Assembly (NCBI GenBank): GCA_001600175.1
Contig: BCJC01000008.1
Coordinates: forward strand, 560,781-624,780
Length of the DNA stretch: 64,000 bases
Direction of reading: 5' to 3'
From: Erythrobasidium yunnanense
Lineage: Eukaryota; Basidiomycota; Cystobasidiomycetes; Erythrobasidiales; Erythrobasidiaceae
The notes below the pieces were generated by a model. The model saw only the letters and a list, made by a program, of their open reading frames with translations. It did not search any database and was not told where the DNA came from. Made by a program: the position numbers and the translations under genes. Of the stretch, positions 43,424 through 55,200 are shown piece after piece. Numbering within the stretch: position 1 is the stretch's first letter; each line of letters starts with the position of its first letter.

Positions 43424-44557
43424 ATGCCTACGCTTCGGGACCTTCCCGACGAACTGCTCTTACGGATCCTGGAAGAGCTCGACACGCAGAGCTCGCCCAA
43501 CCCTATCTATGCTCTTGTGCTTACATCCCAGCGCTTCTGGAGCTTCTGTACACCTCTCCTCTATCGCTCTATCACCATCAACAACGTCCGGCAACTGAAA
43601 GCATTGGCAAACCGGACGACTTCTGGAGCTTGGAGACTTGCGCCAGAACATGGCGTAAAGCACATCCGCATCAATGCAGCATACATCAATGAATGTAACA
43701 TATTCATGGATTCCCAGCAGTTTCTAGAGGTGCCGTTCGAAAAGGTTGTAGGCGCTCTGGGAGAATTAGTCAAGCGCAGCAGAGCTGGCTGTCTAGAGAG
43801 CCTTTCGATCCGGATAGGCCCACTCAAAGGCTTCGTAGGACCTCAGACAGAGCCTCCGCACCAATTCTTCCAGTACTTCATGGGAATACGAGCCAGAAGG
43901 GTAGAATGCACCGCAACGCATGCGCTCCCTAGCTATCTCAATCTTGGCCGCTTTCTCTGGTGCGACTCCGATGATCTGGCGCTCACTCTGGCGGACAATC
44001 AATATCTTAAGTACCTACGAGTGCCCTTTCTACGTCTCTCGCCTGAAGGCTACAGTTTTATCGAGGTCTTACGGCGGAAGCAGCACAAAGTAACATTGCA
44101 TCTAGACTGGCCGGTCCGGCTGGAGAGTCCAGACGCTGCGGAGCTGTTATGGGAGTTGAGGGATATATTAGACGATAAAGGTCTAATTATCGCAGCCCCA
44201 GCATCCGACATCCGCATACCAGAAGCACCTCAGTACCTATATCGACAGTTCCGTAACTGGAATCGCGACTTGTCTCCGGCAGCGATACAAGCCGACCTTG
44301 AAGCTGAAGAGCTGGATCCCAGCCAGTGTATGGGCAAATTGGATTGGAGGATAGAGGAGTATGACCTTACTGGAGAGCAGGACGATCATGCCCCAGAGCA
44401 GCAGATACAACCGGCTATAGTCGCTTCAGACGGGATGTGGATGGATTTGTCAGATGACGGGGAGTATCAGCAAGCTGCAGGAGGCGCCGGAGGATGGGTG
44501 AGCTCCTTGACAGAGCTTGTCAGCGGGCTGTTATATGGTTCGTCGTCTCCTTCCTGA
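43424..44557 (+). CDS. F-box protein, tandem family member 4
   Basis: Intronless, 377 residues. F-box LRDLPDELLLRILEELDTQS, then LTSQRFWSFCTPLLYRSITI. TSGAWRLAPEHGVKHIRINA, PHQFFQYFMGIRARRVECTA, LRVPFLRLSP, LHLDWPVRL, DDKGLIIAAPASD and GKLDWRIEEYD follow in the family order. A C-terminal extension of about 60 acidic and glycine-rich residues, ending SGLLYGSSSPS, is absent from the other members. Closest to member 5, which follows. Substrate unknown. Confidence 0.82.
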   Translation: MPTLRDLPDELLLRILEELDTQSSPNPIYALVLTSQRFWSFCTPLLYRSITINNVRQLKALANRTTSGAWRLAPEHGVKHIRINAAYINECNIFMDSQQFLEVPFEKVVGALGELVKRSRAGCLESLSIRIGPLKGFVGPQTEPPHQFFQYFMGIRARRVECTATHALPSYLNLGRFLWCDSDDLALTLADNQYLKYLRVPFLRLSPEGYSFIEVLRRKQHKVTLHLDWPVRLESPDAAELLWELRDILDDKGLIIAAPASDIRIPEAPQYLYRQFRNWNRDLSPAAIQADLEAEELDPSQCMGKLDWRIEEYDLTGEQDDHAPEQQIQPAIVASDGMWMDLSDDGEYQQAAGGAGGWVSSLTELVSGLLYGSSSPS

Positions 44558-44798
44558 GCATGCTCATGCCTAGTTATTCAGGTATCCGTTGTAAATCCTG
44601 TCTGGGCTTATGGGATGATTCGGCAGGGACTGTTTTGTATTTGAATGTATTCTCACAACATACACCCACACTGCTATGATGAGAAATTGGAATCCAACGG
44701 CTTCACATCAGGTCGATACCTCTAACTCGCACAACCGACAGATCGCTTCTCTCTGCTCTGTATTGCATCCTTTACGTGCTTCAGCACACTCTGAAGCT

Positions 44799-45729
44799 AT
44801 GGCCAAGCTGCAGGACCTTCCTGATGAACTGCTCCTGCGCATCCTCGAAGAGCTTCAAGACAGCTTCAAACGCACGTCAAATCCTCTTGCTTCGATGGCG
44901 GTCACATGTCAACGCTTGCATGAACTATCCACGCCGCTCCTCTATCGGTCTATCACCCTGAACAGCTTCGCTCAGCTGGCAGCATTGGTTGATGACACGT
45001 CTGGGGCTTGGAAGCTTCTGCCAATTACCGCGATTGAGGACATCAATATCAACGCTACATACAATCACAACGCCAACCTCTTCTGCGGCTCTCATCAAGA
45101 ATCTTGGGAGAGCTACCTGCTCGCTTTGAGGGCTTCTGTAAAGACTCTGGAGACCCTAGTACAGTGTAGCAGGACGGGCTACCTCGAAAACTTATGCATA
45201 CATGTCGGGACTCTGCAAGGAAAAGTGGACGATCGCACGCAAACCCCGAGAGAGTTCTTCCAGCTGTTTGTGGGCATACAAGCGAAAAGAGTCAATTGCA
45301 CGACGGAGAGGGAAATCTATATGTATACAGCTCTGGGGCGCTCCGTTTGGCTGAGCCCAAGCTCCTTCATCACGGTGCTGTCAGGAAACTCTCGTCTCGA
45401 ACATCTGAGACTCCCTTTCGTTGATTCTTTTCTCCGAGTTCCTCAAGAACACGCAGCTGCGGAGTCTACATCTGGACTGGCCTGGCAGCATGAGCTGCGA
45501 CGATGTGGCTGGCATCCTCGTCAATCTGCAGGGCACCCTGGCAGACAAGGGCTTTGTCGTTGCAGCTCCCTATCCTGGCGTCTTGAGCGCATTAGCGGCA
45601 GGGGATATCCAGCGAGTATTCCGTTCTCAAAACCCAGGCTTAGAAGTCGCGGGCATACAAGCCAGTCTGGCTAACTTCCACGGTGCAGATCACAGCCGTC
45701 TGATCAGCAAGTTGGACTGGAGAGTGTAG
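44799..45729 (+). pseudogene. F-box protein, tandem family member 5, frameshifted
   Basis: Intronless. The first frame (from MAKLQDLPDELLLRILEEL) reads through TPLLYRSITL, TSGAWKLLPITAIEDININA, REFFQLFVGIQAKRVNCTT and LEHLRLPFVDS. Near 45415-45425 the family sequence moves to another frame, which continues ILFSEFLKNTQLRSLHLDWP, KGFVVAAPYPG and ends SKLDWRV at 45729. Both halves are otherwise intact, with no further stops, so this is a recent break, an assembly error, or a real frame change. A 19-base GT-AG stretch at the site is too short to be an intron. Closest relative is member 4. Confidence 0.7.
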
Positions 45730-45849
45730 GAGCTTGTTGGTGGCAATGGGGCTTGGACGGCTATGCTCGCACATCTAGCTAGCGAAAGTGGATTGACACA
45801 GCAGAGTAACCACTCAGATCATTTAGAATTCCCTCTACTCGCCTTAGTC

Positions 45850-45941
45850 TATTCTGCATAACTGGCAAAGTGTATTCTGCTTAGTTGGCAAAGTGTGTTC
45901 TGCTTAGCTGGCAAAGTCTATTCTGCTTAGCTGGCATAGTA
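45850..45941 (+). repeat. Minisatellite, four copies of a 23-bp unit
   Basis: Units begin at 45850, 45873, 45896 and 45919. The consensus starts TATTCTGCTTAG and ends CTGGCAAAGTG, with one to three changes per copy. It lies 120 bp past the stop of F-box member 5 and just before the converging SWIB-subunit gene. Confidence 0.9.
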
Positions 45942-45988
45942 TGTCGTGTAATGTGTAATGTGACAACACTTGTACATCAGTACTATAT

Positions 45989-47666
45989 CTACTTCGACGC
46001 CGGCACAGCCTGCTGCCTAGCCAAATACAGTCCTACAGCATTCCCTACCCATTCCTGCCTGAACCACTGCGAGTCTCTCAACATCTCGCTCGCACTCTTC
46101 CCACTCTCTTTGATCACCGAGTTATTCGGGTCTAGCATATCCTCCAGATCCAGACTCTGGCTCTCCATCCATTCTTTCATAAATCCAACTGGGTTCTTAC
46201 TGAATTTAGAAAAGAGTTCATGTTGATAAGCTAGATTCCGGATGTTTAGAATGCGAGATGTGATAGACTCGTCAATCTTGATTATCTCGGAAAAGGGGGT
46301 GGGAGTAGGAGTGGAGGAGGCGCTGGGATTGCGGGGCGCTAGCTGTTTGAGGATGTCGAGTGAGGATCGAAGTGATGGATCAGGCATTTCGATCAGGATG
46401 TCGTAGGTCATCGACGTCTCGGTGCAGGTAGGCAATACGCTAATTCAGAGAAGCAGATTAGATCCGCCAATAAAAGAGGAGAGGTATGTTGACGCACTCG
46501 ACGGTATAGTCCAGCACGACTGGGTCTGGATTCGTCAGATAGCGAGTGACGAGAGTGCTCATCTCGTAGAAGGGGATCTTCTGGGCGCCGAACAGCTGTA
46601 AGACGTTTTAGCATGTATTCAAAGTCGTAGAGGTCATGAACGAATGCTCACCTTCTGCAGCCTCTCATCGCATCTTATATTCCTCCTATCGACATCCGGC
46701 TGTCCCGTGGAGCTCGACGATTCCAGCAATCTCTCATTCTGGATATAGTTCCAGAGCGCAGTCAGTATCCCTATCTTTGTATCTTCTTTCAACCCTAGAA
46801 CATTGGCTAATGGCGCTGCGAGCTTGAATCGTCTCGGGTTCTGAGTGATGATGAGAGCGAGCTTTATGGAGACGGAGGAGGTGCCAGAACGTGTGAACGT
46901 GAAGCCGTCTGTCGGTGAGGATTGACTGGGGCTGTACTGGAATGTAGATAATGTTAGATCGGCTACGGCCAAGCGAGAGGCCCTGAGTTATTGGCTCACA
47001 TTCAGGACATCCGGCTCGCGATAGACACCTTCTGCAGAGCGTAGAATATCTATGCTAACACGCTGTACGAGTTGCGAGAACTTGGGTAGAAGCTCTTGAT
47101 CTGGGTCTGCAGAAGTGGGCAGTCCAGGAAGCTGAAACGAGCATAAGCTCCAAGACAACGGCGACCGGAGTGGTGACACATACATCCTGCAATTTCCCCT
47201 CTATCTTGACTGTCCAGCTCGGTACACCCGCTCCTGATTCAAAGTCTGGCTGTTGTGCTTGCTGCTGCTGTTCGGTGGTCTGCCATTCCTGGTCTTTGCA
47301 TTCGTTCGATATCCTCACACGCAGTACTTTATGCGTAGTTCTCTTCAATGTAGCGCTTTCTTCGAGGAGTTCCGTCTGTTTCCTCGTAAATGTCATGTCT
47401 AATCGCTTCTCGAGTTCCAGCAGCTTCTCGTATTCTGCGTTAAGAGCAAGTAATCCTTCATCGTGCGATAGTAGTGAGATAGGCAGGCTGCGTTCTGTTG
47501 GTTTTCGGCGTTTGTGCTGTTTCAAGACTTCTGCGCTGGATAGGGCTGTCCCAGCGTCGACAGATGCGATGGTCCGTTTGGGCGTGCTCGACGTCCCCGC
47601 TGCTGCTCCTGACAGTACGCTACTCTGACCGCGGGAATGCGCTGGATTGCGCTGCTGTTGTTGCAT
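45989..47666 (-). CDS. SWI/SNF or RSC complex subunit, Snf12/Rsc6 (SMARCD, SWIB domain)
   Basis: A nuclear chromatin-remodelling subunit of 482 residues. Exons 47666-47184, 47131-47000, 46936-46652, 46595-46498 and 46439-45989 close in phase. An N-terminal Gln/Ser/Lys-rich region with a basic patch (LKQHKRRKPTERSLP) precedes a coiled region LLALNAEYEKLLELEKRLDM. PSWTVKIEGKLQDLPGLP and FSQLVQRVSIDIL lead to the SWIB domain: RRFKLAAPLANVLGLKEDTK, IGILTALWNYIQNERLLE, CDERLQKLFGAQKIPFYEM. The C terminus, DSQWFRQEWVGNAVGLYLAR, is also typical of the family. Snf12 and Rsc6 cannot be told apart here. Start codons of this gene and the Mgr2 gene lie 179 bp apart. Confidence 0.9.
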
Positions 47667-47845
47667 GATGATGGATATCGCGACAAGAACAAGGCGTAAC
47701 GGCCAACAAACAATAGCGATACCGTAACATCGTAGAGCACTCTACATTACATAGACAGTAGTAATTCCATCATGGCCTGAAGCTACATCCATTTGGACCA
47801 TGAACCGGCTGTCGCTTCTTTACATCTCCTCGACAAACGACAACG

Positions 47846-48378
47846 ATGCCTCCAGTAGTTCCAGCCGGCGGTGGGATAGGCGGCCCGGAGCAGACGACAT
47901 TTCAGAAGCGTACGGCATAGGTCAAAGGCCTTACATTGCTGTCTTCATACTGAAATTGTGGTCTCCAGTCAGGATGGGGTACGCCTTGGAGTTTCCTGAA
48001 GAAACAACTGAAGCTTCATATGTGTAGCTAATACAACCACTCAGAGCTCTCATGGGAGGCACCGTAGGCCTCTGCTTAGGCTTCATCTTCGGCGGTTTCT
48101 CTATTCTTCGAAGCGGCGCTGGACCTCAAGGAGCTATATCGCAGCTTGCTCAAACCATGTCTGCGTCAGCACTCACATTTTCCTTATTCATGGGCGTGGG
48201 AACCGTATGTTACGACGTTATTGCTTTGCCAGAATTCCAGAAAGCGATTTGACATTCTTCGCCCCAGGTCATCCGGACTGAAGGGAGGTATCTGGAACCA
48301 GCAGAGGTGCAAGCGTACAGACAGCATATTATGTCAACGAGGGTAGTGAACCAGCTAAGGTGGAAGAAAGAAGCGTAG
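47846..48378 (+). CDS. MGR2: Mgr2/Romo1 mitochondrial inner-membrane protein
   Basis: A small inner-membrane protein. Its yeast homolog Mgr2 gates lateral release from the TIM23 translocase; the animal homolog is Romo1. Exons 47846-47909, 47969-47978, 48045-48204 and 48268-48378 give 114 residues. MPPVVPAGGGIGGPEQTTF is followed by QKLRMGALMGGTVGLCLGFI and GGFSILRSGAGPQG, then TMSASALTFSLFMGVGTVIR, the two-helix glycine-rich family core. The second exon is only 10 nt (TCAGGATGGG) and codes LRMG; the family motif QKLKMG requires it. The C-terminal part, from TEGRYLEPAEV on, is longer than in Romo1. Confidence 0.9.
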
Positions 48379-48485
48379 GCAGAAGATCCGGTCAACCGAA
48401 GGCGGTCTAGCTCAGTAATCCGATCTTGCAGTGTTGACAACATGTATAAACTACTTTTCTACATCTATACTACATATCTTTCATA

Positions 48486-51378
48486 TCACCGCCAGCACTC
48501 TGGCCTTTTCCGCAGGATGGCTTTCACTTCTTTCCTCCCCACAATCTCCCTCACGCCCAGCTTATCCAGCGTCTCCAAGAATGCCGAATCGTTCGCATCA
48601 TCCCATGTGACCTGCACGACTCTCGAGATGGGAATTGTCTGGCCTGCTACTGCATTTCCACTAGATATGGACGTAGCAGCCGGCAAACTGACCAGCTTTG
48701 CAGCATCAAGGACTTTCCTGAAGCCATTCTCGGGGCGCCGGATCTTGCCTTTTGTAGATTGTTCAACAGCTTTGATCCACCCTTTCTCGACGTCAATCAG
48801 GAATTGTTGGCCGCCTGTTTCAGACCATATCTTAGGTAGGACACTGCGGGCTAAGAGCAACTCTTGAAGAGGAGTAGTAATGCTTCGGTAGATCTTGTTG
48901 AGCGGAAGAAGGGGAAAAGAGGAAGAGAGTGCGGAGAGAAGAGCTGAGAAAACGGTTAAAGCAGAGACGAGGTCCGGCGACACTTCTGCTTCCGATTGCT
49001 GTGATGAATCACTGTCTTGAGTGCTTGAAGAATTGGGACTGTTGATAGGCTCGAAAGATCGGTCCCACCGCCTGCAGCAGATAACGTCAGCTCGGTTCCC
49101 AAAATCAGCTGTTGACATGGCGGAAACGCACCGGCCTAGATAGCTCTTCAACTCCCCAGTCACTTCCCTATTGATATGCTTAACGATGAGCTCCTCCGTC
49201 CTTGCTGCCAGTTTCCCGTATGAATAGATGAATGAATCCAGCACGCCTCCCATCTCTGCTTTTCCCGCTAATGCAGCAGGATCATATAGTATCGTACATC
49301 TCCTCTTCACATCCGGATCACGTATTGATTCCTGTCTTATCTCCTGCCACATCTCCAGAAAGAACGGATCTTCGCCTGACCAGCTCTTGAGCTGTTCTTT
49401 CATAAATATGCAAGATACGTTCGCACGTATCAGTCTTTGTAAACCAGATATCCCATTCGTCATTCGTGTATTCAAGTTACTCTCCACCAGTGAGCCGGGG
49501 ACAGAGCGCATTATCCCGAATGACAATGTCTCGAACGCATCCGTAGCAGATGATATCCGTTCGTAGTAGTTCGTGATGAGGCTGATTTGAATATCGAGTA
49601 AGAAAGGTAGGCGCAGCTTGAAGTCGGGCAAAGCTTTATACCGATCTGTGACTTGTTCGAAGAGGTCTTTGATGCGCAAAGCGGAGTTTGTAGGCTTGTA
49701 TGCTGATAGATTGTTCATGCTACTACGAGTATCGGAGGAGGAGCTATAGTCTTCGTTGATATGCCATGCTTCGGGCGAGCTGATGATCTCGAAGTACTTG
49801 TCATCGATGACTAAACAAATGTCGTCAGCGCAGCTCTTAGTATATCCGTAGAAACACAGACATACACTTCTTCTCGGCGTCTTTCCAGCCATTGAACCAG
49901 GCCTCGTTCCCGAGGATTATATCTGCAGTCCCTTTCCATTCCTTCTCCGGTCCATCGGTAGTACGCGGTCTGTAGTCGGCACTTTCACGAAGCTTCTCAT
50001 CGAACTGAAGTGCTTGATATATGGTATGTGCGAGTATAGAAGGGAGGCCGAGCAGTTGAGGAACAGACGAGCGGATCTTGCGGGAGATGGGTCGCAGCAG
50101 AGCGGTCGTGAAGTCGGTCTAGACAGGAGAGGGCATCAGGTCAACTGGAGGCCTGACTGATTAGTTGTAAGCAAGCCTACCATTGCATCGACCCCTTTAA
50201 AGCCACCTTCACTCACGAAGCGCTGGATGTCAGCTCGCACAAAGTCCTCGTGATCGCTCAGTGCATTCAAAATATGCGCAAAGTACCATTCGGGCTGTGA
50301 CGAAGTAGGTCAAGTTGTCAGTGCGTGGCATGCATGGCCCCACTGCGATTTACCTTGTCTAAGCGATTCGTCTGCCTCTTCCCATCGAAGTGATACCGGA
50401 ACCTCAGAATAAGAGGCTGCGCAAGTGCAGAGATAGCCAAGAGGCATGCGTCTTTGCCGTTGCTAGACTCCACATCAGACTCCGATTTTGGCAGGGGATT
50501 CCGCAAGCCAGTCTGTTCAAGCGATAGAAGGTCCATAAATGCGCTCTTGAATGCTTTCGCTCGTGCCTCGTATGCATAGTCAAGCTGCCCATCCTGGATT
50601 TTTTTGCTCGGCCAAGAGATACCGTCCAATGTCCCGACTAGCTTACTATGATCGGTACGGTGCGTGGCATCAGTCAACACACTATGATTACTGAGTGAGG
50701 GCAGCTTACGCTTCTAGAGCTCTGACAATGTCCCTCCATGTATTGGTTGCGATATCCCTAACGAATGGAGCCATGGCTAGCGCGCCAGACGTGCTAGGCA
50801 CTATATCATAGATCTTGTGGGTGAAGCTGACGAGTTCGCAGTATGTCTCCACAGCTTGCTGCGAAGTAGGCAGTTTGATCTGTTCTTTCGCTATCAAAGA
50901 CAGTTCTTCCGCTTTTGCGAGGTAGCCAAACATATGTTGAGCGCGTTCGAGGTCTTGTATACGCTTATGATACTTCTCTAGCGTCTCTAGAAGCGTGGAT
51001 CCATTGTGAGTTGCAGATGACGATGATCCGTCGGCCTTGTTTCGCATATGCAGAGGAGATACCAGAACATCTCGGTGATCCAGCAGTTCATCTTCGAGCT
51101 GTAAGAAAGAGGTTCTTGCATCATGCGCTCGGTCGTTTAGCTGTATTAACGAGACTGTCGTTTCCTCAAGAAGGGTATCCAGAGCCGAACTTGATGCTTC
51201 GAGCTACGTCCGCAAGCATTAGAGCCTGACTATATGAGGATGATGATCCAGTTGAGCGTACGTCGCGCGAAAGAGCAGCCTGCTCCGCCTGTTTCTGTTC
51301 GAGCAGGCTGGAGAGCGTGTCGAGGTCGATATGCTGCGACAGCGCCGCCTTGCGCGCATCCTCGAGGTCGTCGTCCAT
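48486..51378 (-). CDS. RINT1/Tip20-family tethering-complex subunit
   Basis: A subunit of the Dsl1/NRZ complex that tethers Golgi-derived COPI vesicles to the endoplasmic reticulum. Exons 51378-51262, 51203-50710, 50645-50354, 50294-50181, 50118-49866, 49810-49132 and 49071-48486 give 844 residues with all phases closed. An N-terminal coiled part (MDDDLEDARKAALSQH, LEEQKQAEQ-like SSLLEQKQAEQAALSRD) precedes the RINT1/TIP20 region. Landmarks: EWYFAHILNALSDHEDFVRA, IYQALQFDEKLRE, WFNGWKDAEKKFIDDKYFEI, LPFLLDIQISLITNYYERIS and WSGEDPFFLEMW. A serine-rich acidic insertion (SSSTQDSDSSQQSEAE) lies late. The upstream in-frame ATG at 51405 is an alternative. Divergent from the acetyltransferase, about 100 bp between starts. 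Confidence 0.88.
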
Positions 51379-51480
51379 CGCAGAACTCAACTGTCTAGCT
51401 GTCAAGCTCGAGATGCTCTCGTCAAGTCATGCAAAGGCCAAGATGTGCCTCTTTTTCTCTGCTCTACTCTGTTCGCAATG

Positions 51481-52260
51481 CCTCCAAGCGGATACTATGC
51501 CATCAAGCTGTGCTCTCCTGATGAATATCAAGCCTATATACCTTCCCTGGGCGAAGTCCTGTATGAATGCGTAAAAGCCGGAGCCTCTGTCAACTTCGTC
51601 TTTCCTTTCGAGCTGCAGGAGGCCGTAGGCTTCTGGACTACACAAGACTCAGACATTAAAGCTGGCACTCTGCTACTCTTCGTCGCAGTCGAAATCGCGA
51701 AGCCGGAACGCGTTGTTGGATGCGTCGGTGCCAGATTAGCAGCCCAGCCCAACCAGCAGCATCGTGCCGATATCGCCAAGATGCTCGTACATCCTCAGTG
51801 GAGGCGGCAGTGAGCTAACCAATCGTCTTCCCTAACACTTCCGATACTGAGACCTATACGACTGCAAGAGGCTTAGGGGGTAAGCTTCTTCAAGCTGCGG
51901 AAGCCGAAGCAATCAGACACAACAGATGGCTACTCGTGAGCTCTCTACTCGATGTATACGAACATCGGCTAAGCAGGGAGTCAGATCCTGGACACTGAAA
52001 CAGACGGTCCGGCCGAGACTTTGTATCTGCAACAGTAAGCTTGCACTCGTGCGACAGGATGCTTGCGGCACATACTGACTAGCGGTCATCGCAGAGGATA
52101 CATCAAAGTAGGCAGGGCGATCTTCGCGCCAGAATGTGATTCGCTAACACAAGAACAGGTCGGCGTTATTCCCGATCTTGCTCTCACAAACGACAGTAAA
52201 GGCTACACGGGTGCTACATTGATGTACAAGCATCTCGGGCGACCTGCTACAAAAGCATAG
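51481..52260 (+). CDS. GNAT-family N-acetyltransferase
   Basis: Transfers an acetyl group from acetyl-CoA to an unidentified amine. Exons 51481-51809, 51869-51935, 51985-52034 and 52095-52260 give 203 residues. The acetyl-CoA site is assembled across the first intron: MLVHPQWRRQGLGGKLL (motif A, RxxGxG), preceded by VVGCVGARLA and followed by ILDTETDGPAETLY (strand 5) and QQGYIKVGRAIFAPE, with a tyrosine in the usual place. No targeting signal. It converges on the Hrq1 helicase gene, with only 9 bases between the stop codons. Confidence 0.88.
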
Positions 52261-52269
52261 GTTGCTGTA

Positions 52270-55200
52270 TCACCATCGCAAGAAGCCTCCTTTCTCAACC
52301 GGTACTCTGCGCGAGAACGCTTCGGTCGACGGTTCCGTCGAATCCGGGTTTTCCTCGCTCATATCGTGGTAGAAGTTGGCGAACCTGGAGGACTGCTTCT
52401 GCTCTGGCGATAGAGGAGTACCTTCGCTGCTCAGCACTACGACATTCGGACCCGACCGGACAGGCTGCACAGCTACGATCGTCTCGCTGGGTGTCACACC
52501 AGAGATTTCATCTTGCACGGGGATGGCGTCGATGTCTATGCCTCTGCCTGTCAAAGTCTGCAGGACAATCATGGCGCCGAGCTTGCTGGAAACGATATTG
52601 GCTTGCGAGCACATGCTCGATGCTGTAGATACTCTCAGCAGGCTCCCGGAGAGACAGATAGGGTACTATTCACCTATACATCTTGGACACCCGTCAGAGC
52701 AGCCACAGCCGATCACCCTATCTGCAGCCAAGATCACGAGAGAGCCAATACGATCGAAAGCCTTGGAACAGATGCCCCCGGATTGGCCAGCGGCGTCATA
52801 CAGTGTTATTCTAGTAGAACATCAGGACACAGATCAAGCCATGCCACATAGATGGGCGCACCTGGCTGGCCTTTTTCTCGTAGATTTGGTCGCCGCAAAC
52901 TCCTTTTCTGCAGGTTTGCACTCTGTACGAACATCTCCTGCTGAACTGACGAAGTTCAACAAGGCATGTTCTGCTGCATGTATAGCACCGGCCACGTGGA
53001 TGTTCTTAGATCGGAGGATCTCCAAGGTGTAGGTTGGCAGATCCAACCAAAGACCGGTACTCTCCCGCTCGAAGGGAGGCTGTGAGCGCAACTTAGCTTT
53101 AGTACTTGTGGATTCGGGAGGGAAGCTCACCGTTTCTACGTCCACTACGTCCAAAATGTTGTTCCGCCGGCCGACCTTGAAGTAACCGAAGACAATCGAT
53201 TTAACTGCACGACAGCAGCGATCAGCAAGACTCTCAGCATGTACAAATCACTACGTACTCTTGATGCGTCCAAAGTATGCTGGAAGAGGCGCATCCTGTA
53301 TCTCCCTGATTCGAAGAGTCTCGACCGCATCAATGTCGCTGTTACCGCTGATGTTAGCCAATCCAGATGGAGTATTGGACTTAGTAACTCACGTAAAGTC
53401 TCTTTGTCTAGTCGTCCATTCGACGTTCGTCATTTCCAGCTTGCCCAGCCGCTGATCATGGCTTAGCTCCTTGACGAGATAACTTTGGCCTTGATGCATG
53501 AAGATAGCTCCCTCGAATAGCTCAAAGACAGCTCGAGCCCATTCAATCTCTTCAAGCACCTTGTAGCGGCCATCCGTGGTATCGATGACCGTATATGTCT
53601 CGTCATCTGTATTGCGTATGCTGACATGCTTTGATGGATTCGGCCTGTAGCGATAGTGGCAGAGATAGAAGCCTTCCTCGTCTGGCACCAATCGTTCTTT
53701 GCACATAGCTGGCAGATCCGGTCCGAAGTACGCCACGTCCTCCTCGCTTCAAAGCATGGTCAGCAATCGTTTAGGCGGGAGTATCGCGAGCTTACGGATG
53801 GACTGGCAGCTCATTAGCTGCGCATTGTAGATGAGCTTCTGCTATGATGGGATTGGTCAAGTCAACGTCCAGAGCGGCATAGGGGTTCGTAAATATCTCA
53901 TGAGGGTGTTTGGCGTAATGTTGGCTGTTACGCATGTCAGTAGGTATGCATGTGCCTACAAGACGGCTCACTTACTCGATAGGAAACGGATCGCAGATCA
54001 GCATTGCTAACGAATCCTTGTTTCTGCGACCAGCTCTTCCAGCCTGCTGACGTAGACCGGGCAGGGTGTATGGAAAGCCTACGGTAATGACTGCATCGAG
54101 ACTTCCAATATCGATACCCAGCTCGAGGGCTGTAGTAGCAATGATGCCAAGTAGGTGCCCCTGGAACATTTCCTGCTCAATTCGACGCCGGTCCTGCAAT
54201 CCCGGGTCATTAACTGGATTAGCATAAATATGAATTACTTCACATGCCTGGGCGTTATAGCCAGAACGGTATGACATGACTCGCGAAGCCATGTCGCTGC
54301 GCCCTTCTAGCATCAAGTCTGTTCGGACTTGGCGAATCAGAAGCTCGCAAGACTTGCGTACTTTGCAGAACATGATAGTCTTGATCCCTCGATCCATCAA
54401 GAAGCGGAATACCTTAGATGCTTGATGTATGCTAGACAGACGACCTTGAGTTACATCTTTCGGATCGATCCAGGGTGGATTCCAGACTAGCCATTCCTGC
54501 AAGTGATGTCAGGACTTGTTTGAATCTTTATATGTTATTTATTGACCTTCTGTCCGCACGGTGACCCGTCCTCAGCCACGACTTCAACCTCGTCTACTCC
54601 AAAGATTGTTCGCATATGCTGTAAAAGGCGTAAGCTGAACACCACCTAATCACTTGCAGTTACAGTACCTACCTCTGCTGGGTTCTCGATAGTAGCACTA
54701 CACGACACGAATCTCACATCGTGGTTGCCAACAGCAGCACATATTCTCCGAAGTCTGCGCATGACGAACGCGACATGCGAGCCAAAGAGACCATTGTACA
54801 TATGCAACTCTGTCGAAAGAGGCCATAGGTCAGTTCACTTGAGAAGTCTGCCATTTACAGCACTCACCGTCCACCACTACCAGCTTGAGATTCCTAAACA
54901 TCCGCCGCCATTTCTCTTCCTGTGGTAGAAGCGTGATATGCAGCATGTCAGGATTGGTGAAGATGACATTGACGTTCTCCCTTATGTAGTCTCTGTCTTC
55001 TCTTGGCGTGTCTCCATCGAAAGTCGCTATCTTGACATGATCAAGGTGATCACAACAAGCCAGGAGATCGGAAAGGCCTCTTTTCTGATCTTGCGCCAGC
55101 GCTTTCGTAGGATAGATATATATGCAAGTTGCAGCTGGATCCTTCTCGAACGCTTTGAGTGCAGGAAGCTGGTAGATGAGCGATTTACCAGATGAAGTAG

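Noticed and set aside
45413-45431. A 19-base GT-AG stretch in F-box member 5 that would restore the frame
   Set aside because: Introns here are about 47 bases or longer, and removing it would shorten a region that paralogs keep; a simple frame change is more likely.
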